A stretch of DNA of 64,000 nt from CADEFX01 sp050260355 (GCA_050260355.1 JBLNBZ010000043.1:1-64000), one strand, 5' to 3'; positions 1 through 10,334 are shown, counted from the stretch's first letter. Made by a program: numbers and translations. The notes: generated by a model not told the origin, from the letters alone.

Positions 1-1
1 C

Positions 2-379
2 CAGTTCGTTCGCGGCGCCATGGATACGAACCTGGCGCCGGGCGAGTTGATCCGCGCCGTCCGCATCCCAAAATTCTCAGCGCGCGCGCGTTTCGGCTAC
101 CACAAGATCTGCCGCAAGACAGGCGAATTCGCCGAGGCGATCGGCGTTGTGGTGCGCGATCCCGACACGGATTGCTTCCGGCTTGCCGTAAGCACGGCCC
201 AGGGTGCGCCGATCGTGATCGATGCCAGCGGAGGCATCGACTTGTGGAAATCGCCTCCAGGCGAGGCAGCGCCGTTGCAGGACCTGGTGCGGCAGTCGGG
301 TTTCAGCGGCGGCACCTATGAGACCCGCGTGCGCGCGGCCGCGCTGCATCGCGCACTGACACGGGCGCTGTCCGCATGA
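2..379 (+). CDS. FAD-binding subunit of a xanthine dehydrogenase/CO dehydrogenase-type molybdenum hydroxylase (CoxM-like), C-terminal part
   Basis: The reading frame is open from the window edge, so the gene begins upstream; the ATG at 20 lies inside it. The visible 125 residues match the end of CoxM/XdhB-type FAD subunits: a LAPGELIRAVRIP segment, then the C-terminal CO-dehydrogenase flavoprotein domain beginning FGYHKICRKTGEFAEA. This subunit passes electrons between the 2Fe-2S subunit and an acceptor via FAD. Its TGA overlaps the ATG of the next gene (the 2Fe-2S subunit) by four bases, so the two are translationally coupled. The catalytic molybdopterin subunit is not in the window and is presumably upstream. 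Family is well supported; the substrate is unknown. Confidence 0.85.
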   Translation, partial: QFVRGAMDTNLAPGELIRAVRIPKFSARARFGYHKICRKTGEFAEAIGVVVRDPDTDCFRLAVSTAQGAPIVIDASGGIDLWKSPPGEAAPLQDLVRQSGFSGGTYETRVRAAALHRALTRALSA

Positions 380-1611
380 CCGCCATCGAGCTCAACGTCA
401 ATGGCAGGCTGGTTCGGGCGGATGTCGCGCCCCGCACGCATCTTGCCGATTTCCTGCGCGAGCACGTGTTGCTAACGGGAACCCACATCGGTTGCGAGCA
501 TGGCATCTGCGGTGCGTGCACGGTCCAGATCAACGGCGAGATCGCGCGCTCCTGCATTACTTATGCCGTCGCTTGCGATGGTGCCGAGGTGCGCACGATC
601 GAGGGTTTCGATGATGACCCTCTCATGATCCGCCTGCGCCAGGCCTTCACTCAGGAGCACGCTCTGCAATGCGGCTACTGCACGCCGGGCATGCTGATTG
701 CCGCGCGCGATCTCGTGCGCCGGCGGGGGGCGCTGTCCCGGCCTGAGATCCGCACCGAGATGAGCGGCAACCTGTGCCGCTGCACGGGGTATGTCGGCAT
801 CGTCAATGCGATCGAGCGGGTCTCTTCCGAGTCCCGACCGGTGGCATCACAGCCGCCGCGGACGGGGGCGCCCTGGCTCGGACCTATGCCGGGGCCAACC
901 GCCCGGTCAGCCACGCTTCCCGTCCAGAGCGACGCCAACGGCGCCGCTCAGGTGAGGTCTGCCGCGCTCGATCGCCGTCAACCCGCGCCCGCTTCCCGGC
1001 GCATCGATGTGGCGGTCGGCGCCTTCGAGCAGGTGGACGGGGCGGTGCAGTTGACGCAGAGCTTCGTGCTCGACCATCCGCGCGACGCCGTGTGGAAGCT
1101 CATGTCCAACCTCGAGTCCGTGGCCCGCTGTATGCCGGGTGCCGTACTGGACGGCCCTCCGCGGGACAACCAGGTCAAGGGGCGGCTCAGCGTCAAGCTC
1201 GGCCCGGTCGCGGCCAGCTTCGCAGGCCAAGGCACGTTGCGGCAGTTGCCCGCAGAGTATCGCCAGGTCATCGAGGGAGAGGGCGGCGACCGCAAAAGCG
1301 GCTCGCGGGTTTCCGGCAGCATCGACTATCGCCTCTCCGTAGTTGCAGGCAGCGCAGGTCAGGAAGCGACTCGTGTGGATGCCACCATGCGCTACGCCTT
1401 GACGGGGTGGCTCGCGCAATTGGGCCGCTCCGCGCTGGCGCGCGATCTCGCCCGGCGCATCGGAGAAGCCTTCGCCCAGAACATCGATGCCGAGCTGAGG
1501 CACCCCGGCGGCTTTATGCCGCCTGCAGCGCCGCTGCACGGCCTCGCCCTTCTGGTCCAGGTCGTTGCCGAGCGCTTGCGCGCTTTGCTGGCGAAAGTCC
1601 TCGGACGCTAG
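376..1611 (+). CDS. Fused 2Fe-2S subunit (CoxS-like) and CoxG-like SRPBCC domain protein
   Basis: 411 residues with two joined domains. Residues 1-150 are a CoxS/XdhC-type iron-sulfur subunit with all eight cluster cysteines: C40, C45, C48 and C60 of the plant-ferredoxin cluster, and C99, C102, C134 and C136 of the second cluster (QCGYCTPGM and GNLCRCTGY). A proline-rich linker of about 70 residues follows. Residues 222-370 then resemble CoxG (SRPBCC fold; FVLDHPRDAVWKLMSNLESVA), and the last 25 residues form a hydrophobic or amphipathic helix like the membrane anchor known for CoxG. CoxG proteins tether or help mature molybdenum hydroxylases. It overlaps the FAD subunit gene by four bases. 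The fusion probably anchors the enzyme to the membrane; that is inference. Confidence 0.88.
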   Translation: MTAIELNVNGRLVRADVAPRTHLADFLREHVLLTGTHIGCEHGICGACTVQINGEIARSCITYAVACDGAEVRTIEGFDDDPLMIRLRQAFTQEHALQCGYCTPGMLIAARDLVRRRGALSRPEIRTEMSGNLCRCTGYVGIVNAIERVSSESRPVASQPPRTGAPWLGPMPGPTARSATLPVQSDANGAAQVRSAALDRRQPAPASRRIDVAVGAFEQVDGAVQLTQSFVLDHPRDAVWKLMSNLESVARCMPGAVLDGPPRDNQVKGRLSVKLGPVAASFAGQGTLRQLPAEYRQVIEGEGGDRKSGSRVSGSIDYRLSVVAGSAGQEATRVDATMRYALTGWLAQLGRSALARDLARRIGEAFAQNIDAELRHPGGFMPPAAPLHGLALLVQVVAERLRALLAKVLGR

Positions 1612-1628
1612 GCGGGGCGGCCGTTTGG

Positions 1629-3338
1629 CTATGCACGCTTGCGCGGCCGCTTGCCGGCGCCGTGCGACTTCGCGCCCCGGCCGTTCGCGGCTCCGTAGAT
1701 CCTCCGCGCGGCAGCCACGCTGACGAGGCCATCCTCGACATCCGCCTCGATCTGCTCCTTCGCCCGCGAGGCCGGCGCGCCAATGCCGGCCCCGCCCGGC
1801 GTCAAGACGATCAACCGGTCGCCTGGAGGGACGACCTGCGTGCCTTTCCCCTTGAGCTTCTTTCCAGACTTCAGGCTCACCGACCCGGCAGCCCCATTCA
1901 TGCCGCCGTCGTGCCCGCGCGGCGGATGGTCGATGCGATCGAACGCTGCCAGCAGCTCGAAGGGGCGGCCGACAGCGCTCTCGATCTCGATAATCTGGCC
2001 AAGGCCGCCGCGCGTGCGCCCTGCGCCGCCCGAGTCCGGGCGGAACTCCTTGCGCCAGTACAGCAGCGGCGTGATCGACTCGGCGATCTCGACCGGCGTT
2101 CCGCGCACGCCCGATGGATAGGCCGTCGCCGACAAGCCATCCTTCTGCGGTCTGGCGCCGGTGCCCCCGTTGGAGGTGAACGTCATCATGTATCCGTAGT
2201 TGCCATTGCCGTTCACGTCTGCGGTCTGCCCGCGCAGATTGACGTTCCACAGGCACGATGTGCCTTCGGCCGGCACGCGGTCGGGGATCGCCTGACGCAG
2301 GCAGCCGAACACGACATCGGGCAGCATCTGACCGGTCACGTGGCGGATCAGCACGGGCTTCGGCTTGGGCGCATTGAGGATCGAGCCCTCGGGAGCCGAC
2401 ACAGTAAGCGGTGCCAGAGACCCGGCATTGTTGGGAATGCGCGCGGCCACCACACAGGCGAGCCCGAAGACGGTGTAGGCGGTCGTATAGGCCAGCGGCA
2501 CGTTGATGCCGCGCGGCGACGCCTTGCTGGTTCCGGTGTAGTCGACGTGAATGCCGCTCTTGCTGATCGTCGTCGTCGCCACCAGATCGATCGGCTCGTC
2601 GTAGCCGTCGATCGTCATCTTGTTGGTCCAGCTTCCCTCGGGTAGCTTGGCGATCTCGGCCAACACACCCTTGCGGCTCCTGTCGCAGATGTACTCTGCT
2701 AGCCGGTCGAGGTCGGCGAGGTCGAACTCCTCCATCATGTCGACCAGCCGCCGGCAGCCTACGTCGTTGCAGTTGGCAAGCGAGTAGACGTCGCCTTCCG
2801 TGTCGATCGGCAGCCGGGTGTTGGCGCGGATCATGGCCATCAGCGTCTCGTTGAGCTTGCCGCCTTCGGCCAGCTTCAGCATGGGGATATACAGCCCCTC
2901 CATGAACACGTCGGTGGCGTCGGGTCCGAAGCCCAGCCCGCCGATGTCCATGAGATGGCTCGTGCACGAGAACAGTGCGACCAGCTTGCCGCGATGAAAG
3001 CACGGCGTCGTCAGCACGAAATCATTGAGATGGCCCGTACCCAGCCAGGGATCGTTGCAGATGTAGATGTCGCCCGGCTTCATGGATTCGAGCGGGAAGT
3101 GCCGGATGAAATGCTTGACCGACTCGGCCATTGAGTTGACATGGCCGGGCGTGCCGGTAACCGCCTGTGCCAGCATGCGGCCCTGCCGATCGAAAACGCC
3201 TGCCGAGAGATCGCCGCACTCGCGCACGATCGAGGAGAAGGCCGTGCGCAGGAGCGTCTGCGCCTGCTCCTCGACCACGGCGATGAGCCGGTTCCACATC
3301 ACCTGCAGCTCGATCTCGCCCAAGCGGTTCGACTTCAT
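1629..3338 (-). CDS. hyuB: Hydantoinase B/oxoprolinase family protein
   Basis: 569 residues from the ATG at 3338, where the family's typical opening MKSNRLGEIELQVMWNRL begins; an upstream in-frame ATG adds 29 non-conserved residues. Typical HyuB blocks are visible: ECGDLSAGVFDRQGRMLAQ, then VTGTPGHVNSM and GDIYICNDPWLGTGHLNDF. With HyuA this family makes ATP-dependent hydrolases or carboxylases of cyclic amides and ketones (N-methylhydantoinase, 5-oxoprolinase, acetone and acetophenone carboxylase). It lies 28 bases after hyuA in the same direction and converges on the cox-like genes. The C-terminus is Lys/Arg-rich. Family is certain, substrate unknown. Confidence 0.9.
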   Translation of the reverse strand: MKSNRLGEIELQVMWNRLIAVVEEQAQTLLRTAFSSIVRECGDLSAGVFDRQGRMLAQAVTGTPGHVNSMAESVKHFIRHFPLESMKPGDIYICNDPWLGTGHLNDFVLTTPCFHRGKLVALFSCTSHLMDIGGLGFGPDATDVFMEGLYIPMLKLAEGGKLNETLMAMIRANTRLPIDTEGDVYSLANCNDVGCRRLVDMMEEFDLADLDRLAEYICDRSRKGVLAEIAKLPEGSWTNKMTIDGYDEPIDLVATTTISKSGIHVDYTGTSKASPRGINVPLAYTTAYTVFGLACVVAARIPNNAGSLAPLTVSAPEGSILNAPKPKPVLIRHVTGQMLPDVVFGCLRQAIPDRVPAEGTSCLWNVNLRGQTADVNGNGNYGYMMTFTSNGGTGARPQKDGLSATAYPSGVRGTPVEIAESITPLLYWRKEFRPDSGGAGRTRGGLGQIIEIESAVGRPFELLAAFDRIDHPPRGHDGGMNGAAGSVSLKSGKKLKGKGTQVVPPGDRLIVLTPGGAGIGAPASRAKEQIEADVEDGLVSVAAARRIYGAANGRGAKSHGAGKRPRKRA

Positions 3339-3366
3339 GCTTCGAGCCTTCCGATATTGGCCGGCA

Positions 3367-5466
3367 TCACTTCGACTTCTTTGCTTTCTTGCGCTCGAGC
3401 ACGAGCGCGCCCCCGCCATCGACACTGGCCTCGAATGCGGCGGTGACGAACGTCGAGGTGCCGGCCTCGAGGATCAGCGCGGGACCTTGGAGCCGCGACC
3501 CGGGCTTGATGGCCGAGCGCTGATAGGTCGCCACGGACACGGCACGGCCTTCATCGGTGTCCCACACCTCGCGCGCTCCTGACGGACGCGGCGGGCTGGC
3601 CGATCGCGCGGCCCGCAGCGTCGCCGGCGGCTCGCTTGCGGTCGTCACTAGCACGGACCAGCTCAGGATCTCGATGCGCGCTCCGGGGATGTGCCGCTCG
3701 AAGAGCTTGCGATAGTCGGCCTCGAACTGCTTGCGGATGCTGTCGGCATCCTTTGCGGTCAGGTCTCGCAGCGGCAATGCCACCGCAATCTCGTGGCCCT
3801 GGCCCGTATAGCGCATGTAGGCAAGCCGCTGCTCCTCCAGGCGACGCCCACCGGCGGCGGATTCCGCAAGCGCCCGCGCCTCCCGGCCCATGTCTCCGAG
3901 CAACGCGTTGGCGATCTCGGGCTCGAACGTGTCGAGCCGCATGAAGCGGCTTCTGACCAGCTCGTAGGCGGCTGGCGCACGCAGGAAGCCGACGGCCGAG
4001 CCGACGCCGGCATCGCGCGGAATGATCACGCGTTGCAGCCCGAGTTTCTCGGCGAGGCGCGCGGCGTGCAGTGGCGCCGCACCGCCGAAGGCAATGAGCG
4101 TGTGCTCGCCGATGACGACGCCGCGCTCGACCGCGTGCACGCGCGCCGCGTTGGCCATGTTCTCGTCGACGATCTCGGCCACGCCGTAGGCCGCGGTCTC
4201 GGTCGAGAGTTGCAAGGGGGTGCCGATCGCTGCATCGAGCGCGGTCGCCGACTTCGCCGGAGCGAGTTTCAGCATGCCGCCGGCAAATCCCTCCACGTCG
4301 ATGCGGCCGAGCACGACGTCGGCATCGGTGACGGTAGCCGCCGTGCCGCCACGGTCGTAGCACGCGGGTCCCGGAACGGACGCCGCGCTCTCTGGCCCGA
4401 CGGTGATGCGCTTCAGCGCATCGAGCTTGGCGATCGAGCCGCCGCCTGCGCCGATCTCCACCATCTCGATAACCGGGATGCGCACCGGCAGGCCGCTTCC
4501 CTTCAGGAACCGCGCGGCGCGATCGATCTCGAACGTCCTGGCCTTGAATGGCGTGTAATCGCGAATGAGGCAGATCTTGGCGGTGGTGCCGCCCATGTCG
4601 AACGACAGCACCTTGTCCTCGCCGCGCTCGGCGGCCACGTGAGCCGACAGAATGGCGCCTCCCGCCGGTCCGGACTCGACCAGCCGCACCGGGAACTGCC
4701 GCGCGGTGGCGAGGCTCATGAGGTTGCCGCCCGATGTCATCAGGTGGATAGGCCGCCTGTATCCTTCTTTGGCAAAGGCAGCTTCCAGCCGCTCAAGGTA
4801 GCCCGCCATCATCGGCTGCACATAAGCATTGGCGATTGCGGTGGACGTGCGCTCGTACTCGCGCATCTCGGGGCAAACCTCGCTCGAGAGAGTCACTGCG
4901 AGGCCTGGACACACGTCGCGCAAAAGCGCGCCGACACGCTGCTCGTGCGCCGGATTGATGTAGGAGTGCAGGAAGGCGACGGCCACGGCCTCGACGCCCG
5001 CCTGCGCGAGCTGCCTTGCGACCTGTGCCACCGCCCTCTCGTCGAGCCGCAGCCTGACGTTGCCTTCGACATCCACCCGCTCGGGTACGGTGAAGCGCAG
5101 GCGGCGCGGGACGAGGACCTTCGGCTTGTCGATGAGGAGGTCGTACTGGTCGTAGCGGCTCTCGTCGGCAATCTCGATGACGTCGCGAAAGCCCTCCGTC
5201 GCAATCAGCGCGGTCTTGGCGCCCTTGCGCTCGATGATGGCGTTGGTGGCGAGCGTCGTGCCGTGGATGACGATGCCGATATCCGCAAGGCCAAGCTGAG
5301 CCTCGGCCAGCACCACGCGCGTCCCTTCCAGGATGGCGCGCTCCGGCGCGTCCGGGGTGGTCAGAACCTTGGTTGCGAATTGCTTGTCGCGTGCCGCGAG
5401 CACGACGTCGGTGAACGTGCCGCCCACATCGACGGCAAGTCTGGCAGTGGAAGTTGCAGAAGCCAT
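3367..5466 (-). CDS. hyuA: Hydantoinase A/oxoprolinase family protein
   Basis: 699 residues from the ATG at 5466, chosen because ARLAVDVGGTFTDVVL, the ATP-binding phosphate loop typical of HyuA N-termini, starts nine residues in; the longer frame adds 65 unrelated residues. HyuA signatures are seen: NAIIERKGAKTALIATEGF, ESGPAGGAILSAHVAA and DMGGTTAKICLI. It is the ASKHA-fold ATPase subunit that phosphorylates the substrate. It is first in a two-gene operon with hyuB. A 152-base spacer separates it from the divergent dienelactone hydrolase gene, so a shared control region is likely. Confidence 0.92.
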   Translation of the reverse strand: MASATSTARLAVDVGGTFTDVVLAARDKQFATKVLTTPDAPERAILEGTRVVLAEAQLGLADIGIVIHGTTLATNAIIERKGAKTALIATEGFRDVIEIADESRYDQYDLLIDKPKVLVPRRLRFTVPERVDVEGNVRLRLDERAVAQVARQLAQAGVEAVAVAFLHSYINPAHEQRVGALLRDVCPGLAVTLSSEVCPEMREYERTSTAIANAYVQPMMAGYLERLEAAFAKEGYRRPIHLMTSGGNLMSLATARQFPVRLVESGPAGGAILSAHVAAERGEDKVLSFDMGGTTAKICLIRDYTPFKARTFEIDRAARFLKGSGLPVRIPVIEMVEIGAGGGSIAKLDALKRITVGPESAASVPGPACYDRGGTAATVTDADVVLGRIDVEGFAGGMLKLAPAKSATALDAAIGTPLQLSTETAAYGVAEIVDENMANAARVHAVERGVVIGEHTLIAFGGAAPLHAARLAEKLGLQRVIIPRDAGVGSAVGFLRAPAAYELVRSRFMRLDTFEPEIANALLGDMGREARALAESAAGGRRLEEQRLAYMRYTGQGHEIAVALPLRDLTAKDADSIRKQFEADYRKLFERHIPGARIEILSWSVLVTTASEPPATLRAARSASPPRPSGAREVWDTDEGRAVSVATYQRSAIKPGSRLQGPALILEAGTSTFVTAAFEASVDGGGALVLERKKAKKSK

Positions 5467-5618
5467 TAGGTGGGGAAAGTCGCTCGCTTGGGTCGCGGGA
5501 CAGTGGCACGAGCGGTTGCCGGTCGTCAAACGTACTTGTGATGCGCCCAGGCGTCGACAGCCCTGCTGCCAGCGGCCAAAATGGGCTGAAGCGTCAAGCG
5601 GCAGATGGGAGCCCTTCA

Positions 5619-6488
<870 letters not shown>

Positions 6489-6607
6489 GCCACGAATTCC
6501 CTCTCCCACCTTGCGGCAAAGAGCCGAGATGACCGCGCGGCGTTTGACGTGCCGCATTGCACCGTGCCAGCCTTCGGCGCGGACAGGGCATATGGGAGCA
6601 AACACCG

Positions 6608-7525
6608 ATGGCGAAGTGCATGGAGGGAAAGGTTCTGGTCGTGACTGGCGCCGGGCGCGGCATCGGCCGCGAAATGGCGATCCTGGCCGCCAAGGAAGGC
6701 GCTAGCGTCGTCGTCAACGACTTGGGCGTTGCCACCGACGGCGAGGGCGAAGCGAGTGCTGCGCCCGCCGATGAGGTGGTCGAGACCATCACCAAGGCCG
6801 GCGGCAAGGCGGTTGCGAATTTCGAGAGCGTCGCCAGCCCCAAGAGTGCCGAGAACATCGTCAAGACCGCGGTCGACAAGTTCGGCCGCATCGACGCGGT
6901 CATCAATAATGCCGGCATTTTGCGCGACCGCATCTTTCATCGCATGAGCGTGGTCGACTGGGAGCAGGTGATCAATGTGCATTTGAACGGCGCCTTCTAC
7001 GTCAGCCGGGCCGCGGCCAACTACTTCAGGGAGCAGGAGTCCGGCGCGTTCGTTCACTTCACGTCGACCTCGGGTCTGATCGGCAACTTCGGCCAAGCCA
7101 ACTATTCGGCCGCAAAGCTGGGCATCGTCGGTCTGTCGAAGTCGATCGCGCTCGATATGCAGCGGTTCAACGTGCGCTCGAACTGCATATCGCCCTTTGC
7201 CTGGAGCCGCATGATCGGCACTATCCCGACCGACACGCCCGAGCAGCAGAAGCGCGTCGAGAAGGTCAAGCGGATGACGCCTGACAAGATCGCGCCGCTG
7301 GCCGTGTTTCTGGTCTCCGATCTCGCCAAGGGCGTCACCGGCAATATCTTCGCGTGCCGCATGAACGAGATCTTTCTGATGAGTCAGAACCGCCCGCTGC
7401 GCTCGGTCCAGCGCGATCAGGGCTGGACACCGCAGACGATCGCCGAGCATGCCCTGCCGGCGTTGAAGGCCTCGCTCTACCCGCTGGAGCGGTCGCAGGA
7501 CGTGTTCAGCTGGGATCCGATCTAG
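6608..7525 (+). CDS. SDR family NAD(P)-dependent oxidoreductase (multifunctional-protein type)
   Basis: 305 residues from the ATG at 6608, which has a GGGAGC site just upstream. Classical short-chain dehydrogenase: TGAGRGIG cofactor loop at residues 13-20, NNAG at 100-103, a Ser-rich active site (STSG, residues 153-156), Y166 and K170 in YSAAK. The long insert after strand two (VATDGEGEASAAPADEVV) resembles the 3-hydroxyacyl-CoA dehydrogenase domain of peroxisomal multifunctional protein 2, so an acyl-CoA-type substrate is plausible. It follows the dienelactone hydrolase gene by 119 bases and precedes a hydroxyacid dehydrogenase by 26. Confidence 0.88.
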   Translation: MAKCMEGKVLVVTGAGRGIGREMAILAAKEGASVVVNDLGVATDGEGEASAAPADEVVETITKAGGKAVANFESVASPKSAENIVKTAVDKFGRIDAVINNAGILRDRIFHRMSVVDWEQVINVHLNGAFYVSRAAANYFREQESGAFVHFTSTSGLIGNFGQANYSAAKLGIVGLSKSIALDMQRFNVRSNCISPFAWSRMIGTIPTDTPEQQKRVEKVKRMTPDKIAPLAVFLVSDLAKGVTGNIFACRMNEIFLMSQNRPLRSVQRDQGWTPQTIAEHALPALKASLYPLERSQDVFSWDPI

Positions 7526-7551
7526 TCGAACGGCGCAATGGACATCAGTGC

Positions 7552-8526
7552 ATGAGCGGCTTTCCGGACAAAAGCGACCTTCAGATCCTCTTCGCCCACG
7601 TTGCCTACAACTTCGCCGAGCCGTTCACGGCGCGCGGATCGGGCCTCAAATTCATCGAGGCTAGGTCCGCCGCCGAGCTCGATGCCCGCATCGCGGACGC
7701 CGACGTGCTGGTGATTTCCGGGCTCTGGAAGAACGAGCTGGCCGCCAAGGCACCGCGGCTGCGTTTCATTCAGTCGATCGGGGCCGGCACGGATCAGTTC
7801 TCGCGCGAGGTTCTCAGGGCGCACAACATCCGTCTCGCCAGCGCCAGCGGCGTCAACGCCAATGCCGTGGCCGAGCACGCCATCTCTCTTGTTCTCGCGC
7901 TGTCGCGCCAACTGCATCTCCTGCGCGACGCTCAGGCCGCCAGGCACTGGCGGCCAATGCAGGGGGACCGCAACGTGCGGGAGGACGAGATCGAGGGCAA
8001 AACGCTGCTGGTGGTCGGTCTCGGCCGTATCGGGCAGCGTCTCGCCGAGTTCGGCAAGGCCTTCGGCATGAAGGTGATCGCCACCAGGCGTGATCCTGCC
8101 GCGGGCAAGGGCGCAGCCGACGCCGTGCACGCCGATACCGAGCTCAACGCGCTGATCCCGAGCGCCGATTTCATCGTGCTGACGTGCCCGCTCACGCCAC
8201 AGACCGAGAAGCTGCTCGGCAAGGCCCAGATCGCAGCCATGAAGCCGACGGCATTCCTGGTCAACGTCGCGCGCGGCAAGGTCGTCGACGAGCCGGCGCT
8301 GATCGCAGCACTTCAAGCCAAGCGGATCGCCGGCGCCGGCATCGACGTCACGGTTGAGGAGCCGCTGCCATCCAGCTCTCCGCTCTGGGCGATGCCGCAC
8401 GTGATCGTCACGCCGCACTCGGCAGGCGAGACGCGGCGCTACGAGGATCGCGTCATCGACTTCCTGCTGGAGAATGTCGATCGCCTGAGCCGGGGCGAAA
8501 GCCGTCTCGTCAACGGTATCGTGTAG
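7552..8526 (+). CDS. D-2-hydroxyacid dehydrogenase family protein
   Basis: 324 residues from the ATG at 7552; the open frame runs further upstream but only into the SDR gene. The NAD-binding loop LVVGLGRIGQRLAEFGKAFG lies near residue 155, followed by the family's LTCPLTPQTEKLLG and LVNVARGKVVDE segments and a C-terminal TPHSAG with the catalytic histidine. These enzymes interconvert 2-oxo and D-2-hydroxy acids with NAD(P)H. Position within the operon suggests use of a 2-oxo or hydroxy acid intermediate. A second, different member of the superfamily lies at 22905-23960. Confidence 0.87.
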   Translation: MSGFPDKSDLQILFAHVAYNFAEPFTARGSGLKFIEARSAAELDARIADADVLVISGLWKNELAAKAPRLRFIQSIGAGTDQFSREVLRAHNIRLASASGVNANAVAEHAISLVLALSRQLHLLRDAQAARHWRPMQGDRNVREDEIEGKTLLVVGLGRIGQRLAEFGKAFGMKVIATRRDPAAGKGAADAVHADTELNALIPSADFIVLTCPLTPQTEKLLGKAQIAAMKPTAFLVNVARGKVVDEPALIAALQAKRIAGAGIDVTVEEPLPSSSPLWAMPHVIVTPHSAGETRRYEDRVIDFLLENVDRLSRGESRLVNGIV

Positions 8527-8578
8527 CTGCGGCCGGACCCGTGAGTTCAGCGCAAGGCCGAGTGCATCCGGAGGGCCG

Positions 8579-9526
8579 ATGCAGATCCTGTCGATTTCCG
8601 CCGCCGAGGTCGAGCGATTGCTGGATCCGCTCGCGGCCATGGACGTGCTGGCCGAGGGATTCAAGGCACTGAGCGCGGGCCGCGTGCAGGTGCCGCCCAG
8701 GCCGATGGTCAGCGTGCCGGACAAGGGCTTTGCCATGGCCATGCTGGCCTGCACACCCGGCCAGCTCATTTCCCTCAAGACCGTCAACGTGTTCCATCAC
8801 AACCACGCCCTCGGTCTGCCCAGCCACGTCGCGGTGATCCAGCTTTTCGACCCCGAGACCGGCGTTCCCGTTGCCATCATGGACGGTGCCGTCATCACCG
8901 GGCTCCGGACGGCGGCGGCGGCGATGCTGACCGTGCGCGAGCTCGCGCGCATGGATGCCAAAGTGGCGACCGTGATCGGCGGCGGTGTGCAGGGCCGCGA
9001 CCACACGCGCTTGCTCGGCCTGGTGCGTCCCCTGGATGAGATCCGCGTGATCTCGCGCACGCGCCAGAGCGCCGAGCGGGCCGCGCGCGGTGTCGCGGGC
9101 GCTCGCGTCGTCACCGACGTCGCCGAGGCCGTCCGCTCCTCCGATATCGTCTGCCTGACCAGCAGCTCCGACCGGCCGGTGATCGAGGCGTCTTGGGTTC
9201 GGCCCGGCACGCACGTCACCTCCGTCGGATTTGCACCGCCGGGCGGTGAGCTGCCGCGGGAGCTAGCCGAGCAGGCGAGCGTGTATGTCGAGACCAGGAA
9301 TGCGTTCAGCGCGCCGCCCGTTGGCTGCGCCGAGCTTCAGGGCCTCGATCCGCAGCGCGGAATCGAGCTGGGTGAGCTGCTCAGCGGCCTCAGGCCAGGG
9401 CGCACGTCTGCCGAGCAGATCACCGTCTACAAGTCGATGGGCAACGCCATGGAGGACATGGTGGTCGCCAACCTGGTCTATCAGAGCGCAAAGCAGCAGG
9501 GCGTCGGGCGGATCATCGACCTTTGA
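8579..9526 (+). CDS. Ornithine cyclodeaminase/alanine dehydrogenase-like protein (mu-crystallin family)
   Basis: 315 residues; the ATG at 8579 has a GGAGGG site four bases upstream. Family features are DGAVITGLRTAAAAMLTVREL, the Rossmann loop VIGGGVQGRDHTRLL near residue 138, and WVRPGTHVTSVGF. Members deaminate ornithine to proline or act as NAD(P)-dependent imine or amino-acid dehydrogenases, and the sequence does not decide which. Its presence among ring-cleavage-type enzymes points to an amino or imino acid intermediate. Confidence 0.86.
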   Translation: MQILSISAAEVERLLDPLAAMDVLAEGFKALSAGRVQVPPRPMVSVPDKGFAMAMLACTPGQLISLKTVNVFHHNHALGLPSHVAVIQLFDPETGVPVAIMDGAVITGLRTAAAAMLTVRELARMDAKVATVIGGGVQGRDHTRLLGLVRPLDEIRVISRTRQSAERAARGVAGARVVTDVAEAVRSSDIVCLTSSSDRPVIEASWVRPGTHVTSVGFAPPGGELPRELAEQASVYVETRNAFSAPPVGCAELQGLDPQRGIELGELLSGLRPGRTSAEQITVYKSMGNAMEDMVVANLVYQSAKQQGVGRIIDL

Positions 9527-9548
9527 GGCGCGCGCGGGAGAGCATGCC

Positions 9549-10331
9549 ATGGGAGAGCAATCGGTCGTTGTCACGAGCGAAGGCCAGGTCGCCATCGTTC
9601 GTCTGAATGAGCCCAGGACCATGAATGCCATGTCGGCGGGCGTCCGCGAGGGCCTGACCCGCGAGATACCTCGCCTGCTCGACGACCCCGGTGTGCGCTG
9701 CCTCGTCATCACCGGCACGGATGGCGCGTTCTGCGCCGGAGGCGACATCCGCAACATGGACGATCGCCGCCCGACCGATACGCGCGCCCGCATGCACCGC
9801 CATTACAAAGGCTGGGCTGGCCGCCTGCTCAAGGCAGAGAAGCCGGTCGTGATGGCGGTGAACGGCGCAGCCGCGGGAGCGGGCGTGTCGCTCGCCCTGA
9901 TGGGCGATCTCATCATCGCATCGCGCACGGCCTACTTCACGACGGCCTTTGCCCGCCTCGGCGTCGTGCCCGACCTCGGCCTTATCGCCACCCTGCCGCG
10001 CGCCATCGGCATGGCCCGGGCCAAGGACATGCTGCTGACGAGCCGCAAGGTGCCTGCCGAGGAGGCCTGGCAGATGGGTCTTGTCGCCCGGCTTGCCGAG
10101 CCGTCGGAGCTGATGTCCAACGCCATCGAAGCCGCGCAGGCGCTTGCCGCCGGCCCGACGGTGACGCTCGGCCTCATCAAGCGATTGCTGCAACGCGCCT
10201 ACGAAGGCTCGTTCGACGAGTACCTGGAGGTCGAAGCCTTCGCCCAGGCCGTCGCCATGTCGACACAGGACTTCGAGGAAGGCGTCGCCGCCTTCAAGGA
10301 GAAGCGGCGGCCCAAGTTTCAAGGCCGCTGA
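9549..10331 (+). CDS. Enoyl-CoA hydratase/isomerase family protein
   Basis: 260 residues from the ATG at 9549, 22 bases after the cyclodeaminase-like gene. The crotonase fold is clear: ITGTDGAFCAGGDIRNM supplies the first oxyanion-hole segment, MAVNGAAAGAGVSLALMGDL the second, then FARLGVVPDLGLI. It probably hydrates or isomerises an enoyl-CoA intermediate. It is the last gene of the plus-strand catabolic run; its stop is only three bases from the stop of the convergent monooxygenase. Confidence 0.9.
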   Translation: MGEQSVVVTSEGQVAIVRLNEPRTMNAMSAGVREGLTREIPRLLDDPGVRCLVITGTDGAFCAGGDIRNMDDRRPTDTRARMHRHYKGWAGRLLKAEKPVVMAVNGAAAGAGVSLALMGDLIIASRTAYFTTAFARLGVVPDLGLIATLPRAIGMARAKDMLLTSRKVPAEEAWQMGLVARLAEPSELMSNAIEAAQALAAGPTVTLGLIKRLLQRAYEGSFDEYLEVEAFAQAVAMSTQDFEEGVAAFKEKRRPKFQGR

Positions 10332-10334
10332 AAC

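Noticed and set aside
774..2645. Long open frame of 623 codons on the plus strand, overlapping the CoxS-CoxG fusion and hyuB
   Set aside because: It is out of frame with the fusion gene and antisense to hyuB, is rich in Arg and Ala without any domain, and fits the long spurious frames expected in GC-rich DNA.
3691..5469. Open frame of 592 codons antisense to hyuA
   Set aside because: The sense protein has clear HyuA motifs; the antisense product has no recognisable domain and is a codon-bias shadow.
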